64,000 bases of DNA from Tardiphaga robiniae. Lineage in GTDB: Bacteria; Pseudomonadota; Alphaproteobacteria; Rhizobiales; Xanthobacteraceae. The DNA is taken from positions 122,500 to 186,499 of the forward strand of contig NZ_JABMCJ010000088.1 of assembly GCF_013359755.1 (NCBI RefSeq). Direction: 5' to 3'. The notes below the pieces were generated by a model. That model saw only the letters and a program-made list of their open reading frames with translations. It did no database searches and was not told where the DNA came from. Position numbers and translations under genes: made by a program. Below are positions 45,688 to 54,982 of this stretch, in pieces (within the stretch, counting starts at the first letter, position 1; each line of letters opens with the position of its first letter).

Positions 45688-46762
45688 CTTGCTCACACGT
45701 CGCAGCTTGATCGGCGGCATCGCGCTGCTCGGGCTCGGCGGTTCACGCGCATTCGCCCAGGGCTTTGCCGGCCTCGGCCGCGACGCCGAAGGCTTTGCGG
45801 CTGTCGTTCCGGGCCGCCCCCTCACCTTTCCGGCCGATCACGGCCCGCATCCGGATTATCGCATCGAATGGTGGTACCTCACCGCCAACCTCACGGACGC
45901 ATCGGGCAATGCCTATGGCGCGCAGTGGACGCTGTTTCGTCAGGCGATGGCGGCCGGCGCGCAGGGCGACGGCTGGGCGACGCCGCAGATCTGGATGGGT
46001 CATGCGGCGGTGACATCTGCAAAGTCACATCATGCGACAGAAACCTTTGCCCGCGGCGGCATCGGTCAGGCTGGCGTGACGGCGACGCCGTTCCGGGCAT
46101 GGATCGATGCGTGGGAGATCCGTGGGCTTGAGAACTTCGACGACGTGTCGATTGCGCCGCTCGACGTGTCCGCTTCGTCAGCGGATTTCAGCTACCGGCT
46201 CCGGCTCCCTGCGCAGCAGCCGCTGGTGCTGCAGGGCGACAACGGCTTCAGCCGCAAGTCGGAACGTGGGCAAGCGTCGTATTACTACAGCCAGCCCTAT
46301 TTCACCGCATCGGGCGTGCTGACCATCGACGGCAAGGAGATTGCCGTCACCGGCCGCGCCTGGATGGACAGGGAATATTCCAGCCAGCCGCTGGCTTCCG
46401 ACCAGACCGGCTGGGATTGGTTCTCGCTGCATCTGCCTGATAATGCAAAACTGATGTTGTTTCGCCTCAGGCAGAAGGACGGCGCGCATTATTTTGCCGG
46501 CAACTGGATCACCGCGGACGGAAAATCCGAACAGCTTGCCCCAGGCGCTATAGATATGACGCCGACCGTCATGACGGAGATCGCCAGCCGCAGGATCCCG
46601 ACGTCATGGAAGGTATCGATCGCATCGCGCGGATTGCAGATCACGACCTCGCCGCTGAATGCCAGGAGCTGGATGACGACGAGCTTCCCCTATTGGGAAG
46701 GGCCGGTGAGCTTCACCGGGAGCCACAGCGGTACGGGCTATCTGGAAATGACGGGATATTAG
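45677..46762 (+). CDS. AttH/CrtC-like lipocalin-fold protein
   Basis: 361 aa. It begins with a twin-arginine signal (TRR at 7-9, then a hydrophobic stretch to RAFAQ), so it is exported folded. The rest matches the AttH / hydroxyneurosporene-synthase-like (CrtC) lipocalin family, seen in RIEWWYLTANL and GRAWMDREYSSQPL with HLPDNAKLMLFRL. Members bind hydrophobic molecules in the periplasm; in CrtC they hydrate carotenoids. It overlaps the permease gene by 11 bases, so it serves the same transport step. Function in this organism is not known. Confidence 0.86.
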   Translation: MSDSLLTRRSLIGGIALLGLGGSRAFAQGFAGLGRDAEGFAAVVPGRPLTFPADHGPHPDYRIEWWYLTANLTDASGNAYGAQWTLFRQAMAAGAQGDGWATPQIWMGHAAVTSAKSHHATETFARGGIGQAGVTATPFRAWIDAWEIRGLENFDDVSIAPLDVSASSADFSYRLRLPAQQPLVLQGDNGFSRKSERGQASYYYSQPYFTASGVLTIDGKEIAVTGRAWMDREYSSQPLASDQTGWDWFSLHLPDNAKLMLFRLRQKDGAHYFAGNWITADGKSEQLAPGAIDMTPTVMTEIASRRIPTSWKVSIASRGLQITTSPLNARSWMTTSFPYWEGPVSFTGSHSGTGYLEMTGY

Positions 46763-46770
46763 GGGGTTAT

Positions 46771-46998
46771 CTTCTTAACCTCTCCCCGCTCTGCGCGGGG
46801 AGAGGTCGAAATGCGAGCGGAGCGAGTATTTCGGGTGAGGGGCATGGCATTGAGCTTGCCCCACTTACCACACCCTCGGATCGCACCATCCGACCCGCGA
46901 ATAAGAGCTTGTATTTTCCGCCATACCTCGCCCCTCACCCGGGGCCGTCGCTTCGCGCCGGCCCCGACCTCTCCCCGCAATGCGGGGAGAGGTTAAGG
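46771..46998. repeat. repeat element with terminal CTCTCCCCGC hairpins
   Basis: Two perfect hairpins at its ends: ACCTCTCCCCGC (46778-46789) / GCGGGGAGAGGT (46795-46806) and ACCTCTCCCCGC (46967-46978) / GCGGGGAGAGGT (46982-46993). The outer ends CTTCTTAACC (46771-46780) and GGTTAAGGAAG are near-perfect inverted repeats, so the whole element has a MITE-like shape. It fills the gap between convergent genes and shares hairpins with 39647-39818 and 58930-58965. Confidence 0.85.
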
Positions 46999-47016
46999 AA
47001 GATCAGCGCTTCGATT

Positions 47017-48210
47017 TTACTTCGTCAGCGGGCAGCCGCTCTCGGCTGCGGTCGGATAGGCCTTGTCGCCGGGCACCACGGCGAGCTGCTTGTAGTAGTC
47101 CCACGGCTTCTTGGATTCCGACGGCTTCTTGACCTCGAACAGATAGAGGTCCTTCACCATGCGGCCATTGGCCAGCACCTTGCCGCCCTGGGCGAAGGCG
47201 TCATCGACCGGAAGTTCCTTCAGCTTCTTCGCGACAGCTTCGGAGTCCTTGGTGCCTGCCGCCTTGACTGCCTTCAGATAAGACAGCGTCGACGAATAGG
47301 TGCCGGCCTGGATCATGTTCGGCATGCGCTGGGTGCGCTTGAAGAAGCGATCGGCAAACTCACGCGACTTGTCGTCGCGATCCCAATAGAAAGATTCCGT
47401 CAGCACCAGACCCTGCGCCGCCTGCAGCCCGAGGCCATTCACTTCGGCCAGCGTGAGGAGGAGACCCGCAAGCTTCTGGCCGCCGGCGACGATGCCGAAT
47501 TCAGCCGCCTGCTTCACGGCGTTGGTGGTGTCGAGGCCGGCATTGGCAAGGCCGATGACCTTGGCCTTGGACGCCTGAGCCTGCAGCAGGAACGACGAGA
47601 AGTCAGACGAGTTCAGCGGATGGCGAACGGCGCCGAGCACCTTGCCGCCCTTTGCCTTCACGATGTCGCCGGTGTCCTTCTCCAGCGAATAACCGAAGGC
47701 ATAGTCCGCCGTGAGAAAGAACCAAGTATCGCCGCCAGCTTCGGTCAGCGCGCCGCCGGTGCCAACACCCAAGGCGCGTGTATCGAACGACCAGTGGAAG
47801 CCATAGGGCGTGCAGGCATCGCCGGTGACGCGCGACGAGGCCGCGCCGACCACGATGTCGATCTTCTTCTCTTGATTGGACAGTTCCTGAACCGCGAGCG
47901 CCACCGACGAGGTGGTCAATTCAGTGATCATGTCGACGCCTTCGACGTCATACCAGCGCCGCGCGATCGAGACGGCGAGATCAGGCTTGTTCTGGTGATC
48001 CGCGGTGACCAGTTCGATCTTCTTGCCGAGCACCTCGCCGCCGAAATCCTCGATCGCCATCTTGGCGGCTTCGACCGAATACTTGCCGCCGTAATCGGCA
48101 TAGACACCGGACTGATCGTTGAGAATGCCGATCTTGACGCCTTGCGCCGAGGCCGGAGCGGCCAGGAAAAGACCGCACAGCGCAGCCGTCGACAACAGTC
48201 CGAACTTCAT
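47017..48210 (-). CDS. Liv-type ABC substrate-binding protein, orphan
   Basis: 397 aa periplasmic binding protein. The signal peptide (1-23, ending APASAQ) precedes VKIGILNDQSGVYADYGGKY and AAKMAIEDFGGEVLGKKIEL, the type-I binding fold of the Liv family. GGGAGG lies five bases before ATG 48210. No permease or ATPase is next to it, so it either serves the 16.6-20.0 kb transporter or one elsewhere, or acts as a solute sensor. In members of this subgroup SCPLTK-like C-terminal tails with a Cys are common; here the tail is SGCPLTK. Confidence 0.9.
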   Translation of the reverse strand: MKFGLLSTAALCGLFLAAPASAQGVKIGILNDQSGVYADYGGKYSVEAAKMAIEDFGGEVLGKKIELVTADHQNKPDLAVSIARRWYDVEGVDMITELTTSSVALAVQELSNQEKKIDIVVGAASSRVTGDACTPYGFHWSFDTRALGVGTGGALTEAGGDTWFFLTADYAFGYSLEKDTGDIVKAKGGKVLGAVRHPLNSSDFSSFLLQAQASKAKVIGLANAGLDTTNAVKQAAEFGIVAGGQKLAGLLLTLAEVNGLGLQAAQGLVLTESFYWDRDDKSREFADRFFKRTQRMPNMIQAGTYSSTLSYLKAVKAAGTKDSEAVAKKLKELPVDDAFAQGGKVLANGRMVKDLYLFEVKKPSESKKPWDYYKQLAVVPGDKAYPTAAESGCPLTK

Positions 48211-48361
48211 CAATGCCTCCCAAGTTTTTAATTTGGGCGCACGCTATGTGAGAAGCTCGGGACGAACCAGATAATCTTTCGACTTAGCCGAAATGTGCAG
48301 ATCAGCTTTGCGTTAGTTCAAGATCACTCCCAACGACGATTGCTGCAACGCACGCGCGCGG

Positions 48362-48586
48362 TCACTGCATCCGCTTTTTCAACGCGGCGTCGATACAGGC
48401 GAGTTCCCGCTCGATCTCCGCGACCATCGAGACAGGATCGGTGTCGGAGATCAGGTGCATCTTCTCGTATGTCCCATCCTGAATGCTCTTCAGGATGGCC
48501 AGACGATCGTCCCGATAACCCTGCAGGCGCTCGAAATCGCCGCGCTCGGCATATTTCGCGATGAGTTTCTCGAAGACAGTGCTCAT
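48362..48586 (-). CDS. small hydrophilic protein of unknown function
   Basis: 74 aa, charged and helical in appearance, with no signal or membrane segment. It begins MSTVFEKLIAKYAERGDFE and has alternating Lys/Glu/Asp blocks. It lies 63 bases downstream of htpG on the same strand, after the htpG hairpin, so it may have some read-through. Nothing in it allows a function to be named. Confidence 0.5.
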   Translation of the reverse strand: MSTVFEKLIAKYAERGDFERLQGYRDDRLAILKSIQDGTYEKMHLISDTDPVSMVAEIERELACIDAALKKRMQ

Positions 48587-48606
48587 GGGTGGAGTTCCTT
48601 GGCATC

Positions 48607-48633
48607 AAAAGCGCGGGGACGAATGCCCCGCGC
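48607..48633 (-). terminator. terminator after htpG
   Basis: GCGCGGGG (48611-48618) and CCCCGCGC (48626-48633) form a perfect 8-bp stem with a 7-base loop, followed on the minus strand by TTTTGATG. It sits 17 bases after the htpG stop. Confidence 0.7.
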
Positions 48634-48649
48634 CGTGAATGGTCGGCGA

Positions 48650-50521
48650 TCACAAACCGCGCAGCACCAACCGGTTGAGACGGCTCGCAAACGCGGCCGG
48701 ATCTTCTGGCAATTCGCCGTCGAGGATCTGCGCCTGCTCGAGCAGCAGGAACGCGATGTCGGACGCTTCGCCGCCCGCCGCCTTGTCGGCACCGGCGATC
48801 TTCGCCACCAGCGGATGGCGCAGATTGATCTCGAGGATCGGCTTGGTGACGCTGCCGCGATTCTGCATCGCCAGCATGCGCTCGAGCTCGCGATCCGGAC
48901 CGGCGCCGCCGGCGACGAGACACGACGCCGACGTGGTCAGACGCGTCGAGACCTTCACGTCCGAAACGCGCTCGCCGAGCGCATCCTTGATGACGGCGAT
49001 GGTCGCGGCCTCGTCGGTCTCGGTCTTCGGCTCGTCCTTGGTCGCGTCTTCATCAATGCGCGGGATCAGATCGAGATTGACCTCGCCCTGGCTCAGCGAC
49101 TTCAGCGGCTTGCCGTCGAAATCCAGCGGCGCCGACGACCAGAACGCATCGACAGCGTCGGTCAGCAGCAGCACCTCGATTCCGCGCGACTTGGCGGCTT
49201 CCAGCTTCGGATTCGACTTCAGGCGATCAAGGCTGTCGCCGGCAAGATAATAGATCTCGGTCTGGTTCGGCTTCAGGTCGGCGACATAGTCCTTCAGCGA
49301 ACGCTTCTCTCCGGAGGTCGTCGTGAAGCGCGACAGCGCCAGCAGCTTCTCGCGACGCTCGAAATCCTCATAGATGCCTTCCTTGATCACCGGGCCGAAG
49401 GCGTCCCAGATCTTGGTGAACGTCTCGGCATCCTTCTCGCTCAGCGTCTCCAGCTCGCCGATCACACGGGTCGCCACGGCCTTCCTGATTTGCGCGAGCT
49501 GCGGATTGTTTTGCAGCATCTCCCGGGAGAGGTTCAGCGGCAGATCCTCGGCATCGATGACGCCGCGGATGAAGCGCAGATAGGACGGCAACAGGTCCGC
49601 ATCGTTGGTGATGAAGACGCGACGCACATAGAGCTTCACATGGCCCTTGCGGTTCGGCTCAAACAGGTCGAACGGCTTCTGCGACGGCGCGAACAGCAGC
49701 ACCGCATAGGAATAGCGGCCCTCGGCACGGTAATGCAGCGTCATCGCCGGTTCGTCATAGGCATGCGCGATAGACTTGTAAGCCGCGCTGTAATCCTCCG
49801 GCGTCAGTTCGGACTTGGAGCGCTGCCACAGCGCGCTGGCCGAATTGATCTGGCGCGGCTCGGCATCGCCGTCCTTGAGCATGATCGGAAACTGGATGTT
49901 GTCCGAATAGGCGCCGACAATGCGCTCGATCTCGTAAGTTTCGAGATATTTCTTCGCGTCTTCTTTCAGATGCAGCACAATGGAGGTGCCGGTCGGCACG
50001 CTCATGCCGTCACTGACCTGGCCGATCTCGAAACCCGCACCGCCGGTCGAGGTCCAGGTGAAGGCGTCATGGGTGCCGGCGCGGTGGCTGGTGACGACGA
50101 TCTTCTCGGCCACCATGAAGGCCGCATAGAAGCCGACGCCGAACTGGCCGATCAGATTCGAGCCGTCCTTGGCCTCGGTCAGCCGCGACAGAAACGACTT
50201 GGTCCCAGATCTCGCGATGGTCCCTAGGTTGTCGATCAGTTCCTGGCGATCCATGCCGATGCCGGTATCGACGATCGACAGCGTACCGGCCGCCTTGTCC
50301 GGAATGATGGTGATGTTGGGCGACTGGCCGTCGGGGATCAGCTGCGGATTGGCGATCGCCTCATAGCGCAGCTTGTCGCAAGCGTCGGACGCATTGGAGA
50401 CCAGTTCGCGCAGAAAAATGTCGGTCTCGGAATAGACCGAGTGAACCATCAGGTTCAGCAATTCGGCGACTTCGGCCTGGAACGGCTGGGAAACGGGTGC
50501 AGCGGTGTCAGTGGTCGTCAT
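48650..50521 (-). CDS. htpG: molecular chaperone HtpG (Hsp90)
   Basis: 623 aa, the normal length for bacterial Hsp90. The N-terminal GHKL ATPase has [16 protein letters not shown] (residues 39-54), [12 protein letters not shown] and [16 protein letters not shown]; the middle domain has [37 protein letters not shown] (seen as [10 protein letters not shown] and [11 protein letters not shown]). It folds or remodels client proteins in an ATP cycle. ATG 50521 is fixed by the domain start. A heat-shock promoter could not be placed. It is followed by a clear hairpin terminator. Confidence 0.97.
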   Translation of the reverse strand: MTTTDTAAPVSQPFQAEVAELLNLMVHSVYSETDIFLRELVSNASDACDKLRYEAIANPQLIPDGQSPNITIIPDKAAGTLSIVDTGIGMDRQELIDNLGTIARSGTKSFLSRLTEAKDGSNLIGQFGVGFYAAFMVAEKIVVTSHRAGTHDAFTWTSTGGAGFEIGQVSDGMSVPTGTSIVLHLKEDAKKYLETYEIERIVGAYSDNIQFPIMLKDGDAEPRQINSASALWQRSKSELTPEDYSAAYKSIAHAYDEPAMTLHYRAEGRYSYAVLLFAPSQKPFDLFEPNRKGHVKLYVRRVFITNDADLLPSYLRFIRGVIDAEDLPLNLSREMLQNNPQLAQIRKAVATRVIGELETLSEKDAETFTKIWDAFGPVIKEGIYEDFERREKLLALSRFTTTSGEKRSLKDYVADLKPNQTEIYYLAGDSLDRLKSNPKLEAAKSRGIEVLLLTDAVDAFWSSAPLDFDGKPLKSLSQGEVNLDLIPRIDEDATKDEPKTETDEAATIAVIKDALGERVSDVKVSTRLTTSASCLVAGGAGPDRELERMLAMQNRGSVTKPILEINLRHPLVAKIAGADKAAGGEASDIAFLLLEQAQILDGELPEDPAAFASRLNRLVLRGL

Positions 50522-50643
50522 GAAAAGTGCCCGATACTGGTAAGGGAGAGATCACGCATATAGCGACGCGGATTTGCCGAGTCCATGGTGCGAACCGATG
50601 GTTTCCGCGCGAAAAGGCTGATCGGGAACTGAAACTCGCGACG

Positions 50644-50940
50644 CTACTTTGAAGCAGCGACCTGCGATGCGAGCAGAGCCGTGGTCGCATCGAGATCGAC
50701 CAGCGGATAGACCTCGAACTGAGCCGGGATGATATCGGCCCATTCGTTCAGGATGCGATGCAGCACTTCATTGCCATCGACCTTGAACACCGCGACCACG
50801 CCGCGGCCGACGCGCGGATAGATGTGCTGGCAGACACCCGACGCCTGATACCCAGCCATCCACGGCCAGAAGCTCTGACGCGCGGCCGCCATGTCGGACG
50901 GACGATCTGCGCGCGGATTCGAGATCACCAGAAACAGCAT
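50644..50940 (-). CDS. small muconolactone-isomerase-like protein
   Basis: 98 aa. It begins MLFLVISNPRADRPSDM, and the VAVFKVDGNEVLHRILNEW and PAQFEVYPLVDL stretches match the dimeric alpha+beta barrel of the muconolactone delta-isomerase superfamily. Many relatives of this length are uncharacterised, and no catechol pathway genes are adjacent, so the enzyme function is not claimed. Upstream of htpG on the same strand, 122 bases before it. No membrane or signal segment. Confidence 0.6.
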   Translation of the reverse strand: MLFLVISNPRADRPSDMAAARQSFWPWMAGYQASGVCQHIYPRVGRGVVAVFKVDGNEVLHRILNEWADIIPAQFEVYPLVDLDATTALLASQVAASK

Positions 50941-50972
50941 CGCTGATCTCCTGTCGGCGTACTCAGAACGCG

Positions 50973-51179
50973 TCAGCCCTGCAGCGCACCGTGATAGGCG
51001 CTTTCCAGCATGGCCAGGCATTCACGCGCACGCGCCTGCGCGATGTCGTTCGCGGTCTGGGAGATTTCGCGGAGATCGCGGATCGCCAGATCGACGGCGC
51101 TCAGCAGATCGATTTCACACTCATCGGCCTGGGGGGCCGCTACACGCATGGGGAAAGGGATAACTACACTCACTGGCAC
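50973..51179 (-). CDS. small protein of unknown function
   Basis: 68 aa from GTG 51179; an ATG at 51149 would give 58 aa. A helical, acidic protein with C21 and the pattern ATDLAIRDLREISQTANDIAQARARECLAML-like repeats of Ala/Arg/Glu (parts AIRDLREISQTAND and ARARECLAMLE). No signal or membrane segment. It is 32 bases upstream of the muconolactone-isomerase-like gene on the same strand. Function unknown. Confidence 0.45.
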   Translation of the reverse strand: MPVSVVIPFPMRVAAPQADECEIDLLSAVDLAIRDLREISQTANDIAQARARECLAMLESAYHGALQG

Positions 51180-51291
51180 GCCCGCTCTTCACGATTGCAA
51201 CGCTCGAATCACTCGCGACTCATTTGGCCTGCGAATGGTTAAGCCAATCGGTAGGAAGCAACGGATCTGACGTAAAACTGTCGCGCCGCCG

Positions 51292-51606
51292 TCAATCCTG
51301 CCAGCTCACCGGCGGGATCAGACCGACGGACGGGTCATCGCCAGGGTCATCCGACGGCTGGATCGTGGGCGCTTCGTCCTGTTCGGGCGTCGCGTCGATA
51401 ATCATGGCCGGCGACGGAAGCTGTGGAACGGCCATGCTCTGCTGCCCGCGCCGATAAGATTCGAATTCGAGCTGTTTGGCGAAATACCGGAACAGGTCAG
51501 CCGCGTATTTGCGCTGCTCGGGGCTGGACGCCGAGGCGATCTGGAAGATCAATTCGTCGGACAGTTCCGACGTGGTCGCACCGGTTAGGTCTTCGAGAAC
51601 GCTCAT
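51292..51606 (-). CDS. small acidic protein of unknown function
   Basis: 104 aa, beginning MSVLEDLTGATTSELSDELI. The N-terminal half is helical (EQRKYAADLFRYFAKQLEFESY), and the C-terminal half is Pro/Asp/Glu-rich and probably disordered (TPEQDEAPTIQPSDDPGDD). A start further upstream (51693) would add 29 residues without a ribosome site. It faces away from the chemoreceptor-like gene, with about 300 bases between them. Function unknown. Confidence 0.5.
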   Translation of the reverse strand: MSVLEDLTGATTSELSDELIFQIASASSPEQRKYAADLFRYFAKQLEFESYRRGQQSMAVPQLPSPAMIIDATPEQDEAPTIQPSDDPGDDPSVGLIPPVSWQD

Positions 51607-51915
51607 CACAATGGCTCGGCCTATGAAGCCTTGAGCCTGCACGAGTGTGGTTGATATCGCGTTGTTCGTCAGAGCAATCGGGAGCGCGTGCATAAGCATC
51701 ACTAATGACGCCCTAATTTGTACCGCTAGGGGGCACCGAACGTCCTGCGGATGCGGCCGCGCATGACCAGACGCAATGAGATAGTGCCTGTTGCGCACTC
51801 CTGCCGCTTATTCGTGCAAGTCGGCGGAACCCGGCACACGGAAAATTAAGCCACGATTAACCATGATCGGGCGATAACCGGGAGGTAACTGATTGCTGTC
51901 AACGGGGATACGACG
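51607..51915. other. intergenic region
   Basis: 309 bases between the divergent 104-aa gene and the chemoreceptor-like gene. It should hold promoters in both directions. The stretch near 51700-51730 is richer in A/T. No dyad or regulatory motif was recognised. Confidence 0.5.
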
Positions 51916-52998
51916 ATGGTCTTGGCAATGAACCGCAGCAGTCATTCTGCGCATGCCAATGCAACCGAAGAGAACGACGATAGCTCCGATATCTCCGCGC
52001 TGATTGGGCGGTTGACCGCCGAGGTCAACGAGATCGCCTGCGAGAAGACCAGGTCGATCCAGCACATCACCAACCAGATGAAGATGCTGGCGCTGAACGC
52101 GCTGATCGAAAGCTCGCGCGCCGGCGCGCAGGGCGCGGGCTTCGCCGTCGTCGCGCAGGAAGTGCGCAATGTCGGCCAGCAGGTCGAGACCATCGCGCGC
52201 GATCTGGAATCCCAGCTCACCGCCCGCACGGGCAGCCTGATGGCGTCGATCGAGAAGATGACCGAGCGCTCGCGCGGCGAACGCATGGTCGACCTGTCGC
52301 TGAATGCCATCGAACTGATCGACCGCAATCTCTATGAGCGCACCTGCGACGTCCGCTGGTGGGCGACCGACTCGGCCGTCGTCGATTGCGCAGCCGCACC
52401 GAGCGATGCCACCGTCGCTCATGTCTCCGAGCGACTTGCCGTGATCCTCGGCGCCTACACCGTCTATCTCGATCTCTGGCTGTGCGACATGCAAGGCAAT
52501 GTCATCGCCAGCGGCCGTGGCGATCGTTTCAATGTCACGGGCCAGAATATCGCCGGCACTGCCTGGTTTCGCGATGCCCGTACGCTGCGCTCCGGCGACG
52601 ACTACACCGCGGGCGACGTCGAGCGCCAGCCGCTCCTGAACAATGCGCAGGTCGCGACCTATTGCGCCAGCGTGCGCGAAGGCGGCAAGGCCAATGGCCG
52701 CGCCATCGGCGTGCTCGCGATTCATTTCGACTGGGAAGCCCAGGCGCGCGCCATCGTCGAGGGCGTTCGCGTCGACGACGACAAGACGCGCGTACTGCTG
52801 GTGGATTCGAACCTGCGCGTCATCGCCTCGTCCGACGGCCAGGGCCTGCTCACCGAACGCATCCCGCTGGCCTTGAACGGCCGCCGCAGCGGCTTCTATC
52901 ACGACCGTTCGGGCGGCCTCGTCGCCTTCCATGCCACACCGGGCTATGAGACTTACAAAGGTCTCGGCTGGTACGGCGTGATCATGCGCGGCGCCTAG
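51916..52998 (+). CDS. soluble chemoreceptor-like protein: signalling hairpin followed by Cache-like domain
   Basis: 360 aa. Residues about 25-110 form a short coiled-coil hairpin whose tip is the MCP signalling core: LALNALIESSRAGAQGAGFA (58-77) then VVAQEVRNVGQQV. The rest, about 140-350, resembles a dCache sensor with MQGNVIASGRGD, GTAWFRDARTLRSG and RVLLVDSNLRVIASS. Normal receptors have the sensor first, then membrane segments, then the hairpin; here the order is reversed and no membrane segment is seen. GGGGA precedes ATG 51916. It may sense a cytoplasmic ligand and talk to a CheA/CheW complex. This is inferred. Confidence 0.82.
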   Translation: MVLAMNRSSHSAHANATEENDDSSDISALIGRLTAEVNEIACEKTRSIQHITNQMKMLALNALIESSRAGAQGAGFAVVAQEVRNVGQQVETIARDLESQLTARTGSLMASIEKMTERSRGERMVDLSLNAIELIDRNLYERTCDVRWWATDSAVVDCAAAPSDATVAHVSERLAVILGAYTVYLDLWLCDMQGNVIASGRGDRFNVTGQNIAGTAWFRDARTLRSGDDYTAGDVERQPLLNNAQVATYCASVREGGKANGRAIGVLAIHFDWEAQARAIVEGVRVDDDKTRVLLVDSNLRVIASSDGQGLLTERIPLALNGRRSGFYHDRSGGLVAFHATPGYETYKGLGWYGVIMRGA

Positions 52999-53065
52999 CC
53001 GCACGATCTAGTCAATGACGACTTCGCTGCGATAATCTCCCCTACGCCACGAGCGGGAGACAGCG

Positions 53066-53431
53066 ATGACCGACGTCACTTTCGAACCGGCAATTCCGGT
53101 TCTGCGCATCTATGACATTGCTAAAGCGAAGGAGTTCTATGTCGACTTCCTCGGCTTTGCGATCGACTGGGAACATCGTTACGAGCCGGACTCCCCGCTC
53201 TACATGCAGGTGTCGCGCGGCGGCGTGAAGCTGCATCTCAGCGAACACTATGGCGACGGCACGCCGGGCAACGTGGTCTATATCCGCGGCAGCAATATCG
53301 CGGCTTTCGCAAAGGAGCTGCATGACAAGCGGGCCCGTTTCGCGCGCCCGAGTCCGACCGATACGGCCCCAAAGATCACCGACCCGTTCGGCAATGTGCT
53401 GCGCTTCGATGACGCGACCAACACGCACTGA
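53066..53431 (+). CDS. glyoxalase / bleomycin-resistance superfamily protein
   Basis: 121 aa, one vicinal-oxygen-chelate domain. Begins MTDVTFEPAIPVLRIYDIAKAKEFYVDFLG; it ends GNVLRFDDA, with the glyoxalase-type strands around SPLYMQVSRGGVKLHLSEH. Such proteins bind antibiotics or catalyse isomerisation or ring cleavage; no metal ligand set can be assigned with confidence, so no reaction is claimed. Plus strand, convergent with the Nudix gene 35 bases on. Confidence 0.8.
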   Translation: MTDVTFEPAIPVLRIYDIAKAKEFYVDFLGFAIDWEHRYEPDSPLYMQVSRGGVKLHLSEHYGDGTPGNVVYIRGSNIAAFAKELHDKRARFARPSPTDTAPKITDPFGNVLRFDDATNTH

Positions 53432-53466
53432 GCCCGCCGCTTCAGCCATCGCTGCAACGAGAGAAC

Positions 53467-53988
53467 TTACCCGTTCAACCAGTTCCGGATCTTCGCGAAG
53501 AACCCCGTGTCACGTCGCACGCTGACAGGCCCCACGGCAATTGGCCGCACGGGCTCGCCATCCACGACCGGCGCTGCCCTTGCTGCCGCCAGCGCCATGG
53601 GCCCGACCTGCGCGAGGAACGCATGTTCATGGCTGCGCGTCAGCCGCGCCAGCGCGGCGTCAAATGGCAGCCACGCGACTTCGCTGATATCCTTCATCAA
53701 CTTGCGTGACGGCGCGGCCGCGGCCTCCATGTGCCAGAAATGCACGACCTTGGTCCGTTCACCGAGCGGATAGGCCAGGGCACCGAGATAGTCATGCACC
53801 GACGCGGCATGGCCGGTCTCTTCCAGCACCTCGCGCTCGGCTGCGTCGCGCGGCGTCTCGCCATTGTCGAGCTTGCCCTTCGGCAACACCCAGTCGCCGC
53901 GCTTGCGCAGGCAGACCACGGCGAACAGCGGCGTCTCGCCCCGCTGCACGACAATGCCTCCCGCCGCCATGATGATATCGCGCGCCAT
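53467..53988 (-). CDS. Nudix hydrolase
   Basis: 173 aa. The Nudix box runs from G38 to A62, with E44 and the REVLEETG core (52-59), which binds Mg and hydrolyses a nucleoside diphosphate linked to another moiety. The N-terminus has IIMAAGGIVVQRGETP and RGDWVLPKGK. The substrate is unknown; the short form fits a sanitising or RNA 5'-pyrophosphohydrolase-like role. ATG 53988 begins the fold directly. It is 15 bases from the end of the DenD-like gene on the same strand. Confidence 0.92.
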   Translation of the reverse strand: MARDIIMAAGGIVVQRGETPLFAVVCLRKRGDWVLPKGKLDNGETPRDAAEREVLEETGHAASVHDYLGALAYPLGERTKVVHFWHMEAAAAPSRKLMKDISEVAWLPFDAALARLTRSHEHAFLAQVGPMALAAARAAPVVDGEPVRPIAVGPVSVRRDTGFFAKIRNWLNG

Positions 53989-54003
53989 GATTGTCCTTAA
54001 CCG

Positions 54004-54972
54004 CTAACGCACAAAGACGCCATCGAGGTCATCCTCGATATGAGCATGAATGATGGAATCGAAACTCTGTTCCGCCTGAAAGCCTAGCGCCAGCGCACGT
54101 TTGGTATCGAACATCGTGGGCCATCCGGCAACCATCGCCATCGTGGCGGGATCTGGCACATGCTTGATGCGTGTCACAACACTGTCACCTCCCACACGGC
54201 GGAGCGCCGCGATCATGTCCGCGACCGATGCCCGCACGCCGGGCATCATCACCGTGCGGCGTGCGCCGAGCTTGGCGCTGTCGAGCGTCGCGCCATGAAG
54301 CAGGAATTCCGTTGTCGCGCGCGGACTGGCATGTGTCTGCCCGACGTCGTCGGTTACCGGCAGCACCGCCTCACGCCCGGCCAGCGGCTCGCGAATGATA
54401 TTGGAGAAGAAACCCGACGCTGCCGCATTGGGCTTGCCCGGCCGCACGCAGATATTCGGCAGGCGAATGCCGATGCCGTCGAAGAAGCCGCGCCGCGTAT
54501 AGTCCGCCAGCAGCAATTCGCAGATCGCCTTCTGCGTCCCATAGCTCGACAGCGGCGTGTGAAAGAAATCGTCGGCGATAGGACCGTTATAGGGCGCACC
54601 GAAGGTCGCGATGGACGAGGTGTAGACGATGCGAGGGCGATAACCACCCCCCATCGCGCGGATCGCCTCAAACAGATTGCGCGTGCCGTCGAGATTGACT
54701 GCGTAGCCTTTGTCGAAATTCTGCTCGGCTTCGCCGGAGACGACCGCAGCAAGATGGAAGATCAGGTCAGGTTTTGACGCCAGCAGTGCTGCGGGCGCAT
54801 CCGGTTTTGCGAGATCGACCATGATGCTGCGCGCGCCGACCAGATCGCTGGGGACCGCATCGGCCATCGCCAGATCGCCGATTTCCCCACCGCCGACATG
54901 ACCGTCCTTCAGCAGCCGCTCACACAGCTTGCGGCCGATCATGCCGGCCGCGCCAATCACCAGAACCTTCAT
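54004..54972 (-). CDS. denD: NAD-dependent epimerase/dehydrogenase, DenD (D-erythronate dehydrogenase)-like
   Basis: 322 aa short-chain dehydrogenase of the extended type. Rossmann motif GAAGMIG (8-14), catalytic YGTQK (Tyr-x3-Lys) and HLAAVVSGEAEQNFDKGYAVN resemble DenD, which oxidises D-erythronate at C2 in the pathway with LtnD-type relatives. The partner kinase (DUF1537) and aldolase genes of that pathway are not in the window. ATG 54972, 10 bases after the LtnD-like stop, so the two are one unit. The specificity is inferred from family resemblance. Confidence 0.8.
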   Translation of the reverse strand: MKVLVIGAAGMIGRKLCERLLKDGHVGGGEIGDLAMADAVPSDLVGARSIMVDLAKPDAPAALLASKPDLIFHLAAVVSGEAEQNFDKGYAVNLDGTRNLFEAIRAMGGGYRPRIVYTSSIATFGAPYNGPIADDFFHTPLSSYGTQKAICELLLADYTRRGFFDGIGIRLPNICVRPGKPNAAASGFFSNIIREPLAGREAVLPVTDDVGQTHASPRATTEFLLHGATLDSAKLGARRTVMMPGVRASVADMIAALRRVGGDSVVTRIKHVPDPATMAMVAGWPTMFDTKRALALGFQAEQSFDSIIHAHIEDDLDGVFVR

Positions 54973-54982
54973 TCCTTGATCT

